A stretch of 64,000 bases of DNA from Paramecium tetraurelia (lineage: Eukaryota > Ciliophora > Oligohymenophorea > Peniculida > Parameciidae), in assembly GCF_000165425.1 (NCBI RefSeq), contig NW_001799055.1, positions 251,804-315,803 on the forward strand, read 5' to 3'. The first letter of the stretch is position 1. The number at the start of each line of letters is the position of its first letter. The position numbers and the translations under genes are program-made. The notes below the pieces were generated by a model. The model had not been told where the DNA came from. It did not search any database and was given only the letters and a program-made list of their open reading frames with translations. Below, in pieces: positions 13,201-24,562 of this stretch.

Positions 13201-15352
13201 AACCTTTGTCAAATAGATAATTACTATAAACTGGTCTAGTATCTATACGGATGGTTTAACCATAGTTTCATTTACCATCGATAGACTCTAAGAAAAAAAT
13301 AGAAGATTATTAATTATACGAATTGGAGGAGGATATGAAGGAGATAGCAGGGATGGAAAGTATCAAGTAAATTTAAGTCATGTAAAATGAATAAGAGATT
13401 GCCAATTAGAAATAAGAAAATATTAATTTTAATCGTTATGATAGTAATGTTAATGAAGATTCAATCAAGATGTCTGAAAAATAAAATGACTCCTAAGTTT
13501 AGGCATTAGTGTAAAGCTAGATTCAACAAGGCTCTTAATTGTAAATGATTTAACAAATTGTAAATTTTAATGGAACTATGAAAATGGTGAACATCGGCAT
13601 AATTCTAAATCTGTTTTTGGCATTATGGATATTTATTATGCTCTTTGTAAATGAATACTTAATAAATAATGAAATCCAAACATATTTTCATCAGCTTACT
13701 AATAGTATTGGTTATTAAAGTTTATAATTTTATATTGGAATACCTTATACAATACTCCTATAACTCTATATGAATGATAAGGAAATCCTTAATTTTAGCC
13801 CAGCATTGTTATAAAATACAATAAGTAAAGTGCCGTTTTTATATGGGTATTCATAAATTCAATAGTCTTCATTTTAAGATATAGTTTGTAGTTAATCTAA
13901 ATATTATGATGAGCATTTTGCTGATGATAATGAATGCTCTAATTATTTCATTCAATTTCATACTGCAATTTTATAATCATATCTTCAGTATGAAATTGAT
14001 GAAACATTTGATTACGAATTGTTTAAAGCCAATTCATTTTATAGAAATTAATCATTTTATGGTTAGAAAATACTATTAGATTCTTTAACCAATTTTATAA
14101 GTTCTTTCTAGAAGGTTACGCTAAAAGATACTTTTTTAATATTGCTAATGATAAACCTATTGGTGGTTACAATTATATATGTCACATAATTTTAAATGAC
14201 AAAATCTAAATAAAATTTAAAGCAAAAATTCTATTAAATTTTGAATAGATTGTCATTTGATGAAATAGTGGAATTGATAGCTCGATTTAGTTGTTTTAAG
14301 GTAGCCTTAGGAGAGAATGCATGGAAATTGATAAATTATTACGATATGATAAATTATAATAACATTGCGAAAGAGAAATCTAATTTAAATGCTCATAAGA
14401 AATACATTTAGTTAAGCGACTCAAAGCTTAAGAAGAAAACAGATGTATTTCAAATTATTACAATAGTGTCATCGTTTTGTTGTTGGATCCTCTTTTTTGT
14501 ATTGGGGTTCCTCCTTTTTTATTTTTTATTTGAAGAATTTGCTCCTAGTTTTAGAATAGCCTAAAATTTTGTAGCCTTCAAATAGAAGCTTGATCTCTCA
14601 TTGTGCATTGGATTTTGGATAAAAACAGATCCTTTGACCAATATGAGAAGAGACACATCGGAGTAATAGTAGATGATTAGTTTGTTTTTGAATTTAACAG
14701 ACAGTTTGTAACTTCTTTTAGATGAAATTTCAACTGATTTAGTAAAATCAACTTATTTAAATGAAGAAAAGATGAAAGTTATCCAACAAACTCTAAATTC
14801 TGATTTATGTCCTTCTTATTAATATCTCTTTTGTTATCCAGAGGAATTATCAGTACATCATTATTATGATTCTGAATCATATGCTTCAATATTAGCAGGT
14901 GGAATCACAGGATTTGTAGCCTAAGTTTACAAATTTTCAGTATCAGAATTCACAATAGAAAAAGAGACATTGCAATATTCTCCATATCTAGATGAACTAT
15001 AGGTAGTAGTCTAGGAGCAAGTGTTCAAAAATTTATTTGTTTAGTACATTTAAGATATTCAATACACTATGTATAGTCTTTTTTCTTAGTTTAATGATGG
15101 GAATTCATATGCTGGTGAAACTCTACTTTCTTACATGAACTATTATAGTTTTGGGTTTGGAATTAGGTATAATTATAAATTTGATATAATAGTTTAATTG
15201 TAGTTTATAATATTATTGATTTCATAAGAATTAGATAGGGTGTTAAGGAATTAGATTAATTAAAATTTATCCTCTTGGTTCTGCCAGAACAAAAGTTTGA
15301 AAATTAGATTATAAAGTAAAAGATCACAGAAATAGGTAAATATTTCTTTTGA
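10292..15352 (+). CDS. Large multi-pass membrane protein, tiny-macrocysts (Tmc)-like, copy 2
   Basis: It starts 78 bp after copy 1, with the same orientation and architecture. Start is ATG 10292-10294 (MTTKQRENFILKLNYLL). A 25-nt intron at about 10528-10552 joins the N-terminal helices (SILLITHIIINFLIFVNLFF and onward). A Cys-containing helical region (TGCQCTDILSLRIL) lies near 11840-11890. A PAS-like segment follows around 12200-12560, including QQDYVIFDSEGKIQGISKRF. The C-terminus has TM helices flanking ectodomains, with hydrophobic cores near 13600, 14160 and 14480. The last intron, 15200-15228 (29 nt), restores the frame into a family-like tail KELDQLKFILLVLPEQKF. It is convergent with the RFC3 gene, with 44 bp between stop codons. 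Other introns between 11300 and 14300 were not all placed. Function is unknown. Confidence 0.75.
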
Positions 15353-15396
15353 ATTAAATGGAATTTGTATATATATAATAACAACAATAACAATAA

Positions 15397-16489
15397 TCAT
15401 GCAAATTATTTTATAATCGTCATATATTCAGCTGCCAATGCTTCTAGATGAACGATACCCTTAGATCCCTATCTTGCTCTATTTTCACATTTTGCTGTTG
15501 ATTTTATGAGTTCATACAGAATTATCTTATTTGCATGATCTTTATATTAATTTAGCACTCCTTGAAGCATTTCAAACATAATTCTATCAACTGGAATGCA
15601 GTTGACCAAAAGTTGGTAGAATTTTTCTCTGATTTCTTTCATTGTTTCAACTAATTGGTTCTTTACTATAGGCATGACGATATTATGTTAAATGTGTAGT
15701 TTCCATTCTTGAGCTGCTATATTTTGATCATCTTTAATGCATGTGTTATTGACTCTAGTAGATTGCAAATATAAAATGGCTTCTCTAAGATTACCATTAC
15801 TTGCAATAGCAATTTTATTGATTAGTTATTGGCTGATTTTGCAATTATATTATGCACTAATCTTATCTAAGATTTGAGCCACTTGAGTTTGATCAGGAGC
15901 AGGTACTCTAATTAAAAGGCACCTGCTTCTTATAGGATTAATGATTTTAGCCAAAGATTCGCAAATCAAAATAATTCTGCATCTCTCTATATACTTTTCC
16001 ATTGTTCTTCTCAGTGATGCTTGAGCCTCCTTTGTAAGATTGTCGACTTCATTAATAATTACAACCTAATATAGTGTTCAGATGTACTTTGAAATCTTTG
16101 GTTTATTTGCTATTTACTTGATGTGAACTTGCAACTTCCTTAATTAGTTTCTGGATGATCACTTTATCGTGATGATCAGCATCTGATGGTGCAACATCAA
16201 TGTGAAATTTGGATGATAATACAGTGCAAGAAGTAGTGGTATTTGAGGTTTCATTTATTTTATACTCCTTTTCTTCTTCAGTGACTGTGTATACACCTGA
16301 TCCATAAACTTCCTTAAGAAATGCAAGCACTCTTGTTTTCTTTCCAGCTCCATTTGGACCATAGAACAATAAATGAGGGAAATCGGAATTTTTGGCAAGT
16401 TTTCTCAGGATTTCACTGATTTCTGAATGATAATCCAAAGAATCAAGTGATTTTGGTTTAGTTGATTCAGTCCATAACTATTGAAGCAT
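15397..16489 (-). CDS. RFC3: Replication factor C subunit 3-type clamp loader
   Basis: 356 residues with one 22-nt intron at 16066-16087; the spliced length is a multiple of three. It starts MLQQLWTESTKPKSLDSLDY. The Walker A segment FYGPNGAGKKTR is at about residues 42-53; the GAGKKTR form is typical of the RFC3 (yeast Rfc5) subunit. The Walker B region reads VVIINEVDNLTKEAQ, and the SRC arginine-finger motif is in NPIRSRCLLIRVPAP. The C-terminal helical collar domain (REAILYLQSTRV onward) is complete, and total length fits the family. In the RFC complex this AAA+ subunit helps open and load PCNA at primer ends in the nucleus. The Asp-to-Asn change in Walker B is in line with this subunit being degenerate in other eukaryotes. 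It lies 48 bp upstream of the histidine kinase stop, same strand. Confidence 0.95.
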
Positions 16490-16537
16490 TTTAGAGCGGG
16501 AAATTTATATATATAATTAAATAAATATAAGCAAAAG

Positions 16538-19150
16538 TCATTTAAAAAAGTAAGTATTCATTATTCTTTCTAATTCAGATTTAGTGGCTGGTTTTACAAT
16601 GTAATCATCCATATATTATAAACATTCTTTCTTTTCTTTTTCTTCAGCATATCCACTACATCCAACTATTGTCACTGGAACATTCATGGTTCTATAAAAA
16701 TTCTTAATGTTTTTAGAGGTCACTATTCCATTTTAGATTGGTAATTCCACATCCATAAATATCAATCTATAAGGATGACATATATGCTATTATTTTGAAA
16801 ATCGCTATTATACTTTTTATTCAGCCAATTACCCAGAGATTGTATAATCTATTTTTATTAAATTTTGAAAAGTTCGATTGAATCTGAGTAAAAATGAATC
16901 TACATTAAAATGATTGTCTTCTACCAATAATATTTAAGGACAAGAACAGAAATTCTTTTAGAGAATAAACTTTTTTTCATTCATTGATTATCTTCTAAAA
17001 TCATTTAATTTTGTCTCCAAATCTACATCTATTTCTTTTTTAGAATCTTCATAATTTTCTATTTCATTTGTATATGTTTATTTATTGTTAGTCACCAAAA
17101 AACAAAATGTTGTGCCTTCTTAATACACTGATCTAAAACCTAACCCTCGCTATTCAGAATTCAATTAAGTGGCTATTGAATTACTTATCAATAATCCTAA
17201 TCCCACACCCTAAGCATTCATTTAACTTGTCTCTTTATTTTCAATCTTAGCAAATGCTTTGAATAACTTAGGTTAGTCTTCTTCTCTCATCCCCACACCA
17301 GTGTCCTTGACTTCTATGCAAATTTCATTAGGTGCATCCAAGTAGGCTCTCAGAGTTATTGAACCTTCCAAAGTAAATTTCAAGGCATTCCCTATCAAAT
17401 TTATTGTTATTTATCTTATTCTATTTAAATCACTCCAAATATCTGTTGTCAACGACTTATCATAATAGTAATTCAATTAAATATTCTTCTTCATTGCTTA
17501 TATCTCAAACATACTAAGACAATCCCTTAGAAGTGACTTTAAATCGAAAAGGGTATTTCGAATCTTAAATTTACCTGCTCGAATCTATGCCAAATCTAAT
17601 AAATCATTTGAGAGATTAAGTATGTATTTAGAGTTATCTAATGCTGATTAAATAAGTTATTATTCACTCAAATTTAAACTGGATTTATTTTCTATAACTT
17701 CTTCGAGCATTTATATGATACAGGTTAAGGGAGTTCTAAATTCATGACTTACAAAAGATAGAGTCTTCGATTTTTGGGAATTGTAATCTTTTAATACTTT
17801 AATGTAATCCTTATGATTCACATCTCTGAGGATTATTACCAACATAGGCTTATTGTAATGCAAAGCACTAAAGACTTTAAGGTCCAAACATTGTTTTTTC
17901 TATTATTTTTTTATGTTGGTTACAAATGCATTACTTTCATGAATGTAATAGAGAGGTTAATTTTAGTAATTCACGACCTTCTCCTTAACCAATGTGTGCA
18001 ATTATTGCCAAATCTATCCCAAGAGATAATGAAAGGAGTCGGCATCTTCTAAGGACTTTTTGTGTGAAGTTGCATAATTAATTGAAGGAGAATTGGAATG
18101 ATTCAAGTTGTCGTTTTTTGTTTATGCACTTGGAAATACTATTTACACCTGAGGAAATTGGAGACAAAAGTCATGATTGGATTGAGGTTGTTATAGCAAA
18201 AATTCTTATTTTTAAGAGCTTGATTGATTCTCCAAAATGAATTATTAGGACAATTTAAAGCCTGACTTACAATATGACTATTATTTAGGTATTATCTTAA
18301 AACTATTTCTTCTCACACTCTACTGAGATTAAATGCTGAATGAGTACTTATAGAGATGTTCTTCGCTTTTCTGTTTTTGAGAGGCACTTTTTAAATCAAA
18401 TAGTTCTTATAACATCTAATCGTGATCATCAGAATCTACTAGGTATTTGGCTGCAGAATTTGAATATTTTATTGTAAAATCCTCCTTTGTGTTTTTTTCA
18501 AGAATTATAATTCCTTCAGGTAATACATCAAAAGTCTTAAAAAGCTTCTGGGAATCCTGCGGCTCGTATTCAAAGTTGATGCTTCGAGGTACTGATGGTT
18601 CCATTTCTTAATTATTTAATTTCTGAGCTTCCTTTAATTAATTACATTCCTTTTCGTGTTCTTATCTAAAGTGATACAATAATAATTTCAGTAAGATCGA
18701 TGAACATAATGCTTTTATTAAATCAGTAATTTCTTAATTATGAAATCCAACCCGAAGAAATACATAAGCATTAATAACCATCGCTCCCAAAAATAACATA
18801 TATTACACTATTTTTTTTTTTTCATTTCTATTGAAAAACACAGCATCGAATATTGCCAATTATAAGAAAATTAAAAACTCGGTATCAATTTGTAATTCCA
18901 CAGAGAATAAGGTCAGTATAAAATATTAACAATATATGATGAGCTATGTTCTCATTGTACTAAAGTAATAGGATAATACCTGATATATTATCATCACCAA
19001 CAAAAAAATCAGAGAAATCATTATAAATGGTCCTCTGCTTTGAATTAAATTTTCAATAATTTATGCAAATATTATCAAACTATTAAAACATATCAGCAGA
19101 TCTTTGAATTTATAGCTATCCAGACTTCTAAATTGTTTTACACTTTCCAT
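16538..19150 (-). CDS. Membrane hybrid histidine kinase with receiver domain
   Basis: 870 residues in a single uninterrupted exon; I checked the frame across essentially the whole gene. Four hydrophobic helices occupy about the first 170 residues. A short PAS-like piece (FDVLPEGIIILEKN) follows, then a Gln/Ser-rich linker. The HisKA domain has SFVSHEFRTPL, with the phospho-accepting His at about 17744-17746. The ATPase domain shows N box NLIGNALKFT, G1 VKDTGVGM and G2 GVGLGLL. The C-terminal receiver has ILLVEDNHFN, phosphorylatable Asp in LIFMDVELP, and the conserved Lys in IVKPATKSEL. It should autophosphorylate and pass phosphate to its own receiver. The input signal is unknown. A run of 12 A within the membrane domain (about 18811-18822) is a place where an assembly error could matter, but the frame is intact as given. 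Confidence 0.94.
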
Positions 19151-19440
19151 CAATAAATTAAAAATAATTATTTTATTATTATGATTAATAAGTACTAATT
19201 ATTAAATTGAACATTTAAAAGCCCTTACTCTATTATGAATCTCTAAAGAGTTTAGTATTCTGAGTGCTGATTAAAAATGGAATTCAGAAAACTATCATAT
19301 AGTTCATGAATTTTAGTAAATATCAAGATTAAAGATAATTTAAAAATAATAGCTCAAATTAGTGTCAAATTTTTATATCAAAATTATTGATTTCAGTCAT
19401 TGTCATTTAATTAATTATCAGAGATTGTTTATCAATTAAA
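19151..19440. other. AT-rich spacer upstream of the histidine kinase
   Basis: No convincing coding stretch was seen on either strand. It should contain the kinase promoter (start at 19150, minus). Confidence 0.35.
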
Positions 19441-20290
19441 ATGACTCCTTGTTTGAATTTCACTTTGCTATTGATCGCAGAATATGAAGATAACTTTATA
19501 TTCAAATAAATCATTCTTATTCTGATTTGAGTGTCATTAATGCTTTGCTATTATTAGAAAACCTTATATTTACTGTTTTGAGCATCATAATTTATTCTTT
19601 CTGCTTATACAACTCTTTTCATAATTGGGCTGTTCCATTTGAAGAAGTAAATAAACTTATATTATAAATTTATTCTTAATATTAAAATTCATGGTTATTA
19701 AGATAATATATCATCGAATTGTAATATTTTCTTATAATTTGAAATTGCATCCTTATAATTTGGTTGAGAATTCCCATTCTGATATTATTTTTTATTTGAG
19801 ACCTTTGAAAGTACAGCTAATAGAACCATATAATAATTAGGCTTAAGAAATTGTTATTCCAATTCTATTGATTCACTTTTTTTCCTTTAGCAATAGTATT
19901 AATCATTTCATAATTCTGCCCACTAATTTTCATCTATTCTTATTTGAAGAGGTAATATTACTAAAAAAGAAAATAATGATCAAAATGAGTATAGGATTAT
20001 AGTAAATTCGAAATGATTATAATAATTTTAATTTAAATTAAAGAATTTTATTATTTTATAATGATCATTAATAGTTATTCATGTAAGACCAAATTTTCAT
20101 ATATATAGTTATTTTAAATTAATGAAGATCCTTTCATTTAGAGATAATCAAAAGTTTTCATTAAAAAATAGTCAGATTTTTCAATTAAATCCTTCTTTAT
20201 CTTCTTAGTTTATTATCTTATTTCAGCCTATGTTTAACTATGAATTAATCTATTAATATTATACTTTTTACAGAGTTCTTACAGTTACTT
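19441..20290 (+). pseudogene. Possible N-terminal relic of a Tmc-like gene
   Basis: Several plus-strand pieces look like the membrane N-terminus of the Tmc-like proteins but do not form one gene. One has a hydrophobic helix, IFTVLSIIIYSF, followed by HNWAVPFEE (about 19560-19650). The longest TGA-free frame is 19691-20125, containing LHPYNLVENSHSDIIFYLRP and a further hydrophobic stretch IPILLIHFFSF. The helical, PAS-like and C-terminal parts expected of the family are absent, and the J-protein gene starts at 20485. I read this as a truncated, decaying copy. A small independent gene with unplaced introns remains possible. The family link rests on spacing of hydrophobic blocks, not on alignment. 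Confidence 0.3.
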
Positions 20291-20484
20291 TACTTTTGCT
20301 TGCAGGGTTTAAATATAAAAATAATAATGCTAGTATAATAAGCTTAGTGGTTCATAAAATCATTGTTTTTAGAATTTAAAAGCATTTAAATTAAAAATAC
20401 AAAGTTAAAATTTACTTTTTATTGAATAACAATATATATATATAATTAACTTAAAATTGTGATAAATATTTATATTAAAGAAAT

Positions 20485-22210
20485 ATGTAATTAAAGAGAG
20501 ATTATTATGAAATACTTGGATTGGAGTAGAATTGCGATCAAGAATAAATCAAAAAGGCATATAGGAATATGGCATTGAAGTGTCATCCAGATAAGAACTA
20601 AGCAGAAGATGCAAAATAAGTGTTTTAAGAAATCCAGGAAGCTTACTCAGTTCTTTCTGACCCTAATGAAAGAACTTGGTATGACAATCACAAATAGTAG
20701 ATCTTGAATCCTGATCTTGACAAAGCTGATTTAGAAACTATGGAAGGATTTGGTTTTAATATATGGCATTATTTTTCGCCACATTATTTTGGTTTTGGAG
20801 ATGATCAATAAGGTTTGATTTAATATTTATATTTTAGGATTTTACGCCTTTTATCGAGAAGCCTTTGAGAAAATTAAATTTGAGGAAGAATCAGCTTTTA
20901 ATAACAAATAGTTGGATTCAGAAGAAGAAGACTCAAATACTGAATTTGAAAAACTTCCAGGTTTTGGTGCCTCAAATATGCCAATTGAGTAAGTCCTCAA
21001 ATTCTACATCAAATGGGAGAATTTCACAACTTATAAATAATTTGCATATGCTGATAAATACAATCCCAAGGATGCCCCTAATAGATGGGTAAAAAGGGCA
21101 ATTATTAAAGATAACAAAGTAGAAAGAAGGGAAGAGAAGAAAAAATATCTGAAAACAATTAAAAAGTTAGTAGAAACAGTGAAAAATAAGGATCCCAGAT
21201 ATAAAGAATATTTGGAACAATTAAAAAAGGAACAATTCATCAAGGAATAACAAAAGAAAAAATTCAAAGAAGAAGAAAAAATACATATGCAAGAAATATT
21301 AAAATAGGCTAGACTTGAAGAGTAGGAAAGGTTTAAAGAAAATGAAGAGTATTTTAAGGAGAGACAACAATTTTAGGTCATTACAGAAAAATAAGAGAAA
21401 TCTTCAGATGTTTTCTTTTGTGAGATTTGTGATAAGGAATTTAAATCAGAATCATAATTTAAGAATCATCAAAATTCAAAGATTCATAAATCTAACCTAA
21501 AGGACATAATTTCTTAGATTACTGTAGATAAGAGGGAATAAGAAGAATTATTAAAAAAAAATGGAGTTAGTAGTGTGAGTGCTTAAGATTTAGAGGAAAC
21601 CTAAAAATAAATTTAAGAGTAGATAAATAAAGAATTAGAGAAAGAATAATAAAAATAATAAAAATTAATTGAATAGTAGACAAAACAAAAGGAGAAGAAA
21701 AAGAATAAAAATAAAAAAAAGAAATCTTAGTAATAATAAAAATAATAGGACCAAAAAGAAGAGAATAATAGCAGTGACGATGAGTAGTAGAAAGATACAA
21801 AAAATGTAGAAGATGATTATGTAAATAGTGATGACGATGATCATTTTACACAATTATTAAAAAATAAGAAAACCAATCCAATTAATTAATAATAGGATAT
21901 TAAATAAACCACAAATGTTTAATAATAATAAAATAATGAGAAATAATAATCTGATTCTAAATTCTTAGTTTAATAAAGTGATTCTGATGATGAAAAAAAT
22001 ACTGTTCAAGATAATAATAAAGAAGTTGAAGAAGCTTCAACAGAACCAAAGCAACTTAATAAAGCAAAGTTAAAAAAATTAAAAAAAAAAGAAAAAGAAA
22101 AATAAAACGAGTAAGAAAAATTCAAATGCAATATTTGCTAAGAGGTTTTCTAATCAAAAACTAAATTATTCAAACATTTAAATGAATCTGGTCATTAAAA
22201 AGCAAAATGA
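20485..22210 (+). CDS. J-protein with two C2H2 zinc fingers (JJJ1/DNAJC21 type)
   Basis: 566 residues; one 25-nt intron at 20813-20837; the spliced length is a multiple of three. The J domain is at the N-terminus (KRDYYEILGL...), with the catalytic HPD tripeptide at residues 34-36, needed to stimulate Hsp70 ATPase. A highly charged middle region with RRxxKK-rich helices (KRAIIKDNKVERREEKKKYL) follows. The first C2H2 finger is CEICDKEFKSESQFKNH...H; a long Lys/Gln/Asp-rich low-complexity stretch comes next; the second finger is CNICQEVFQSKTKLFKH...H at the extreme C-terminus. This order (J domain, charged helix, two U1-like fingers) matches yeast Jjj1 and human DNAJC21, which act in late 60S ribosomal subunit maturation. 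That role is inferred from family. Confidence 0.92.
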
Positions 22211-23096
22211 TGTTTATTAATGTTTTCTATTGTAATTTAACCATAAGTTTATCAATAATTCTATATAATCTCACTGTTTATTCAATTTATTTTATTATTG
22301 TAATTAAATTTTTATTAATTAGAATTAGTCAAAACATTAAAATATTCCTCAAGAATAATGATCTGTTATAATTAAATATATTAAATTGTTGTAAATTATA
22401 GTATTAGAATGATTTTTATACCTCCTTAACATGATTTGTCGCAATTCTTAAAATAATATTATAGTTTACATTAGCAGTATTTAAACTCAAAATTTTTATT
22501 AAAATTAAATTTTTCATAATAAATTTGACTTATTTAAAGTAAATTTAATAAAACTTAAAACGTATTTTATATTTCAAATTTGGATTAATATGATAATCTT
22601 TATCAAACATCTATCATAGCCTAAATAACAGATGATAAAATGTTTAGAAATAAATTTATATTCTATTTATATTATTAGAAATGAAAAGTTATGTAAATTT
22701 TGAAAAAATAATTAGAATGTGGAATCGCAACAAACAATTCTATTAATATACAAATAGATAATAAGGAATTTCTTAGTTGATTTAGTATTAAATATTTATA
22801 AAACTAAATTTTAGGATAATATTTTAATTAATAATAGAAAGAATTATTCATAAAATTTATTATAGAGTATATTATGCAATTATCAATACCCAAAATATTA
22901 GACCTGAGAAATAAGATATTCAAAGATAAAATGTCAATATAATATTCTATACTATACTTAAATTATTCTTACTTATTTAAGCAATACTAATAATACTATT
23001 CCAAATTAAGATTGATGTATGTTTCTCGTAGGAATTCGCTTATAATATAATTAAGGTTCAAGCCATTTTATAATTAATAATAAATATAAAAATAAA
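22211..23096. other. 886-bp AT-rich intergenic region
   Basis: No supported gene. One plus-strand frame from ATG 22681 stays free of TGA for well over 100 codons, but it runs into the next gene in a different frame, has low complexity and shows no domain, so I treat it as chance. Promoter elements for the downstream coiled-coil gene are expected near the right end. Confidence 0.35.
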
Positions 23097-24358
23097 ATGT
23101 ACGAATTAAATGTTCACAAGTGTGCTAAATTCCGAACATTTGAAAATAAAGCTGATACTCGACGTGCGATGGTTTTCTTGAAGTTATTGGATAACGTATC
23201 ATAAATTTAATATTAGAGTTGTCCAAGAGAGGAGGCATTAAAATTTTGTAAAAAAAGAATATGTCGATTTGATACTACCAAAAAATTAGAAGGACCTCCC
23301 AAGTTTAGATTGATAAGAAATGCAACTACTAGTAGGGGATGGATTTTTCCTGAGGAGATCAAGTATGATCTTGGTAAAAATTACGAGAGACCAAAGACAG
23401 AAGAGGATAAAGCATTTTAAAAGTTCTTTTAGTCTAACAAATTAAAGATAGTGTAAGAATAACAACATCAAGTGGAGGTTGTGAACTAGTTTATGAAGGA
23501 AATAGACGGATAACTGAACATGAAATATAATAATTTAAAGGAGTTAAAAAATAAGGTTTAGGATGTCAGAATTAAATAAGAGTAGTATAGAAACACTCCT
23601 GTAAATTACTTGAAATTCAAAGGGCAACGATTCATTTAATTGTATGATGTGTACTAATTCATAATTATATTTAAGATTCAAGAAACATTATGACAATGAT
23701 TTGTTGGGATTTGAAAAACAATTTCCAGTGACAGTTTAAGAAAAAACAAAAAGAAACGAAGACTTTTTTGTTAGAGCAAACAAAAAACTTGAAACTGATA
23801 ACTTGTAAAAGAAATTTATAAAATTATAAAATGAAGGAGAGATAATAGCCAAACTAACTTAATCTGAAGGGAATAAGGATTAAGGTATATCGATTAAATC
23901 ATTTTAACACATCAATGATGTAAAGAATCTTGCCATGGAATTCAATAAGACCTAATATGTTTTTGATGATGATAAAATAAAGAAAAAGAAGAGAAATTCT
24001 TTACATCAGTTAAGACTGAATAATAAATATCGAAAGAATAATAATCAAAAAGATATTAAAATTGGGGATTTCGATGAGAAGTTAGAGAGAATAGTAACAA
24101 ATAGAATAGACTCCATAACTAGAAGTGGAAATGCAACTAATGTGGATTATGATCAAATAAATTCTTTAAAACAAGTAAAAAATTGAATATCATAAGAAAA
24201 CTGAAACGGCTAGAAATAAAGAATTTAACAAGATCAAATCTCATTTCACTCCAAGATCAATCAAATAGAATTAAAGAGCATATACTACTTAATAGTCAAC
24301 AAGAAAGTTAGAATTAAGAAGTAATAGATCATACAAGTAATTATAAAAATAAGGTTGA
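23097..24358 (+). CDS. Lys/Asn-rich coiled-coil protein of unknown function
   Basis: 404 residues; introns 23651-23675 (25 nt) and 24175-24196 (22 nt) restore an exact multiple of three. It starts MYELNVHKCAKFRTFENKAD. Residues about 40-110 contain a compact, Cys-containing segment (CPREEALKFCKKRICRFD, RGWIFPEEIKYDLGK). The rest is hydrophilic, charged and predicted helical, with long Lys/Glu/Gln/Asn stretches. The C-terminal 60 residues are strongly basic (SHFTPRSIKQNQR). No signal peptide or membrane helix is seen. I recognise no known family. The basic tail and helical middle would suit a cytoskeletal or basal-body component, but that is only a guess. It sits 204 bp upstream of the first of two tandem K+ channels. 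Confidence 0.8.
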
Positions 24359-24562
24359 GTTATTTAATGTTTATTAAAACTCGTATTTGCTTATAAAATT
24401 TTGAATGAAATTGATATTAATGAATTATATTAAAATGATAATGGATCGTACAAGAAATAATTATGTTAATTTTAGTATTTAATTAATAAATATACTGCAA
24501 ACAAATCTTGTTAAAAACTGCAAATTTTTGATCTTTATTAATCATACATTTTTTAAAGAATA

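Noticed and set aside
16103-16438. A stand-alone 111-residue ATPase fragment on the minus strand
   Set aside because: It is only the first part of the RFC3 gene; reading TAA as Gln and removing a 22-nt intron extends it to the full 356 residues.
18784-18808. Candidate 25-nt intron in the histidine kinase membrane domain
   Set aside because: Recounting the A12 tract shows the frame continues without splicing and the full length is a multiple of three only if nothing is removed.
21567-21853. Minus-strand hydrophobic ORFs that look like membrane proteins
   Set aside because: They are antisense to the Lys/Gln-rich low-complexity part of the J-protein; poly-AAG and poly-CAA read as Leu and Phe on the other strand.
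22681-23170. Long TGA-free plus-strand frame starting at ATG 22681
   Set aside because: It is low-complexity, AT-driven and overlaps the next gene in another frame; such a run is plausible by chance when only one stop codon is used.
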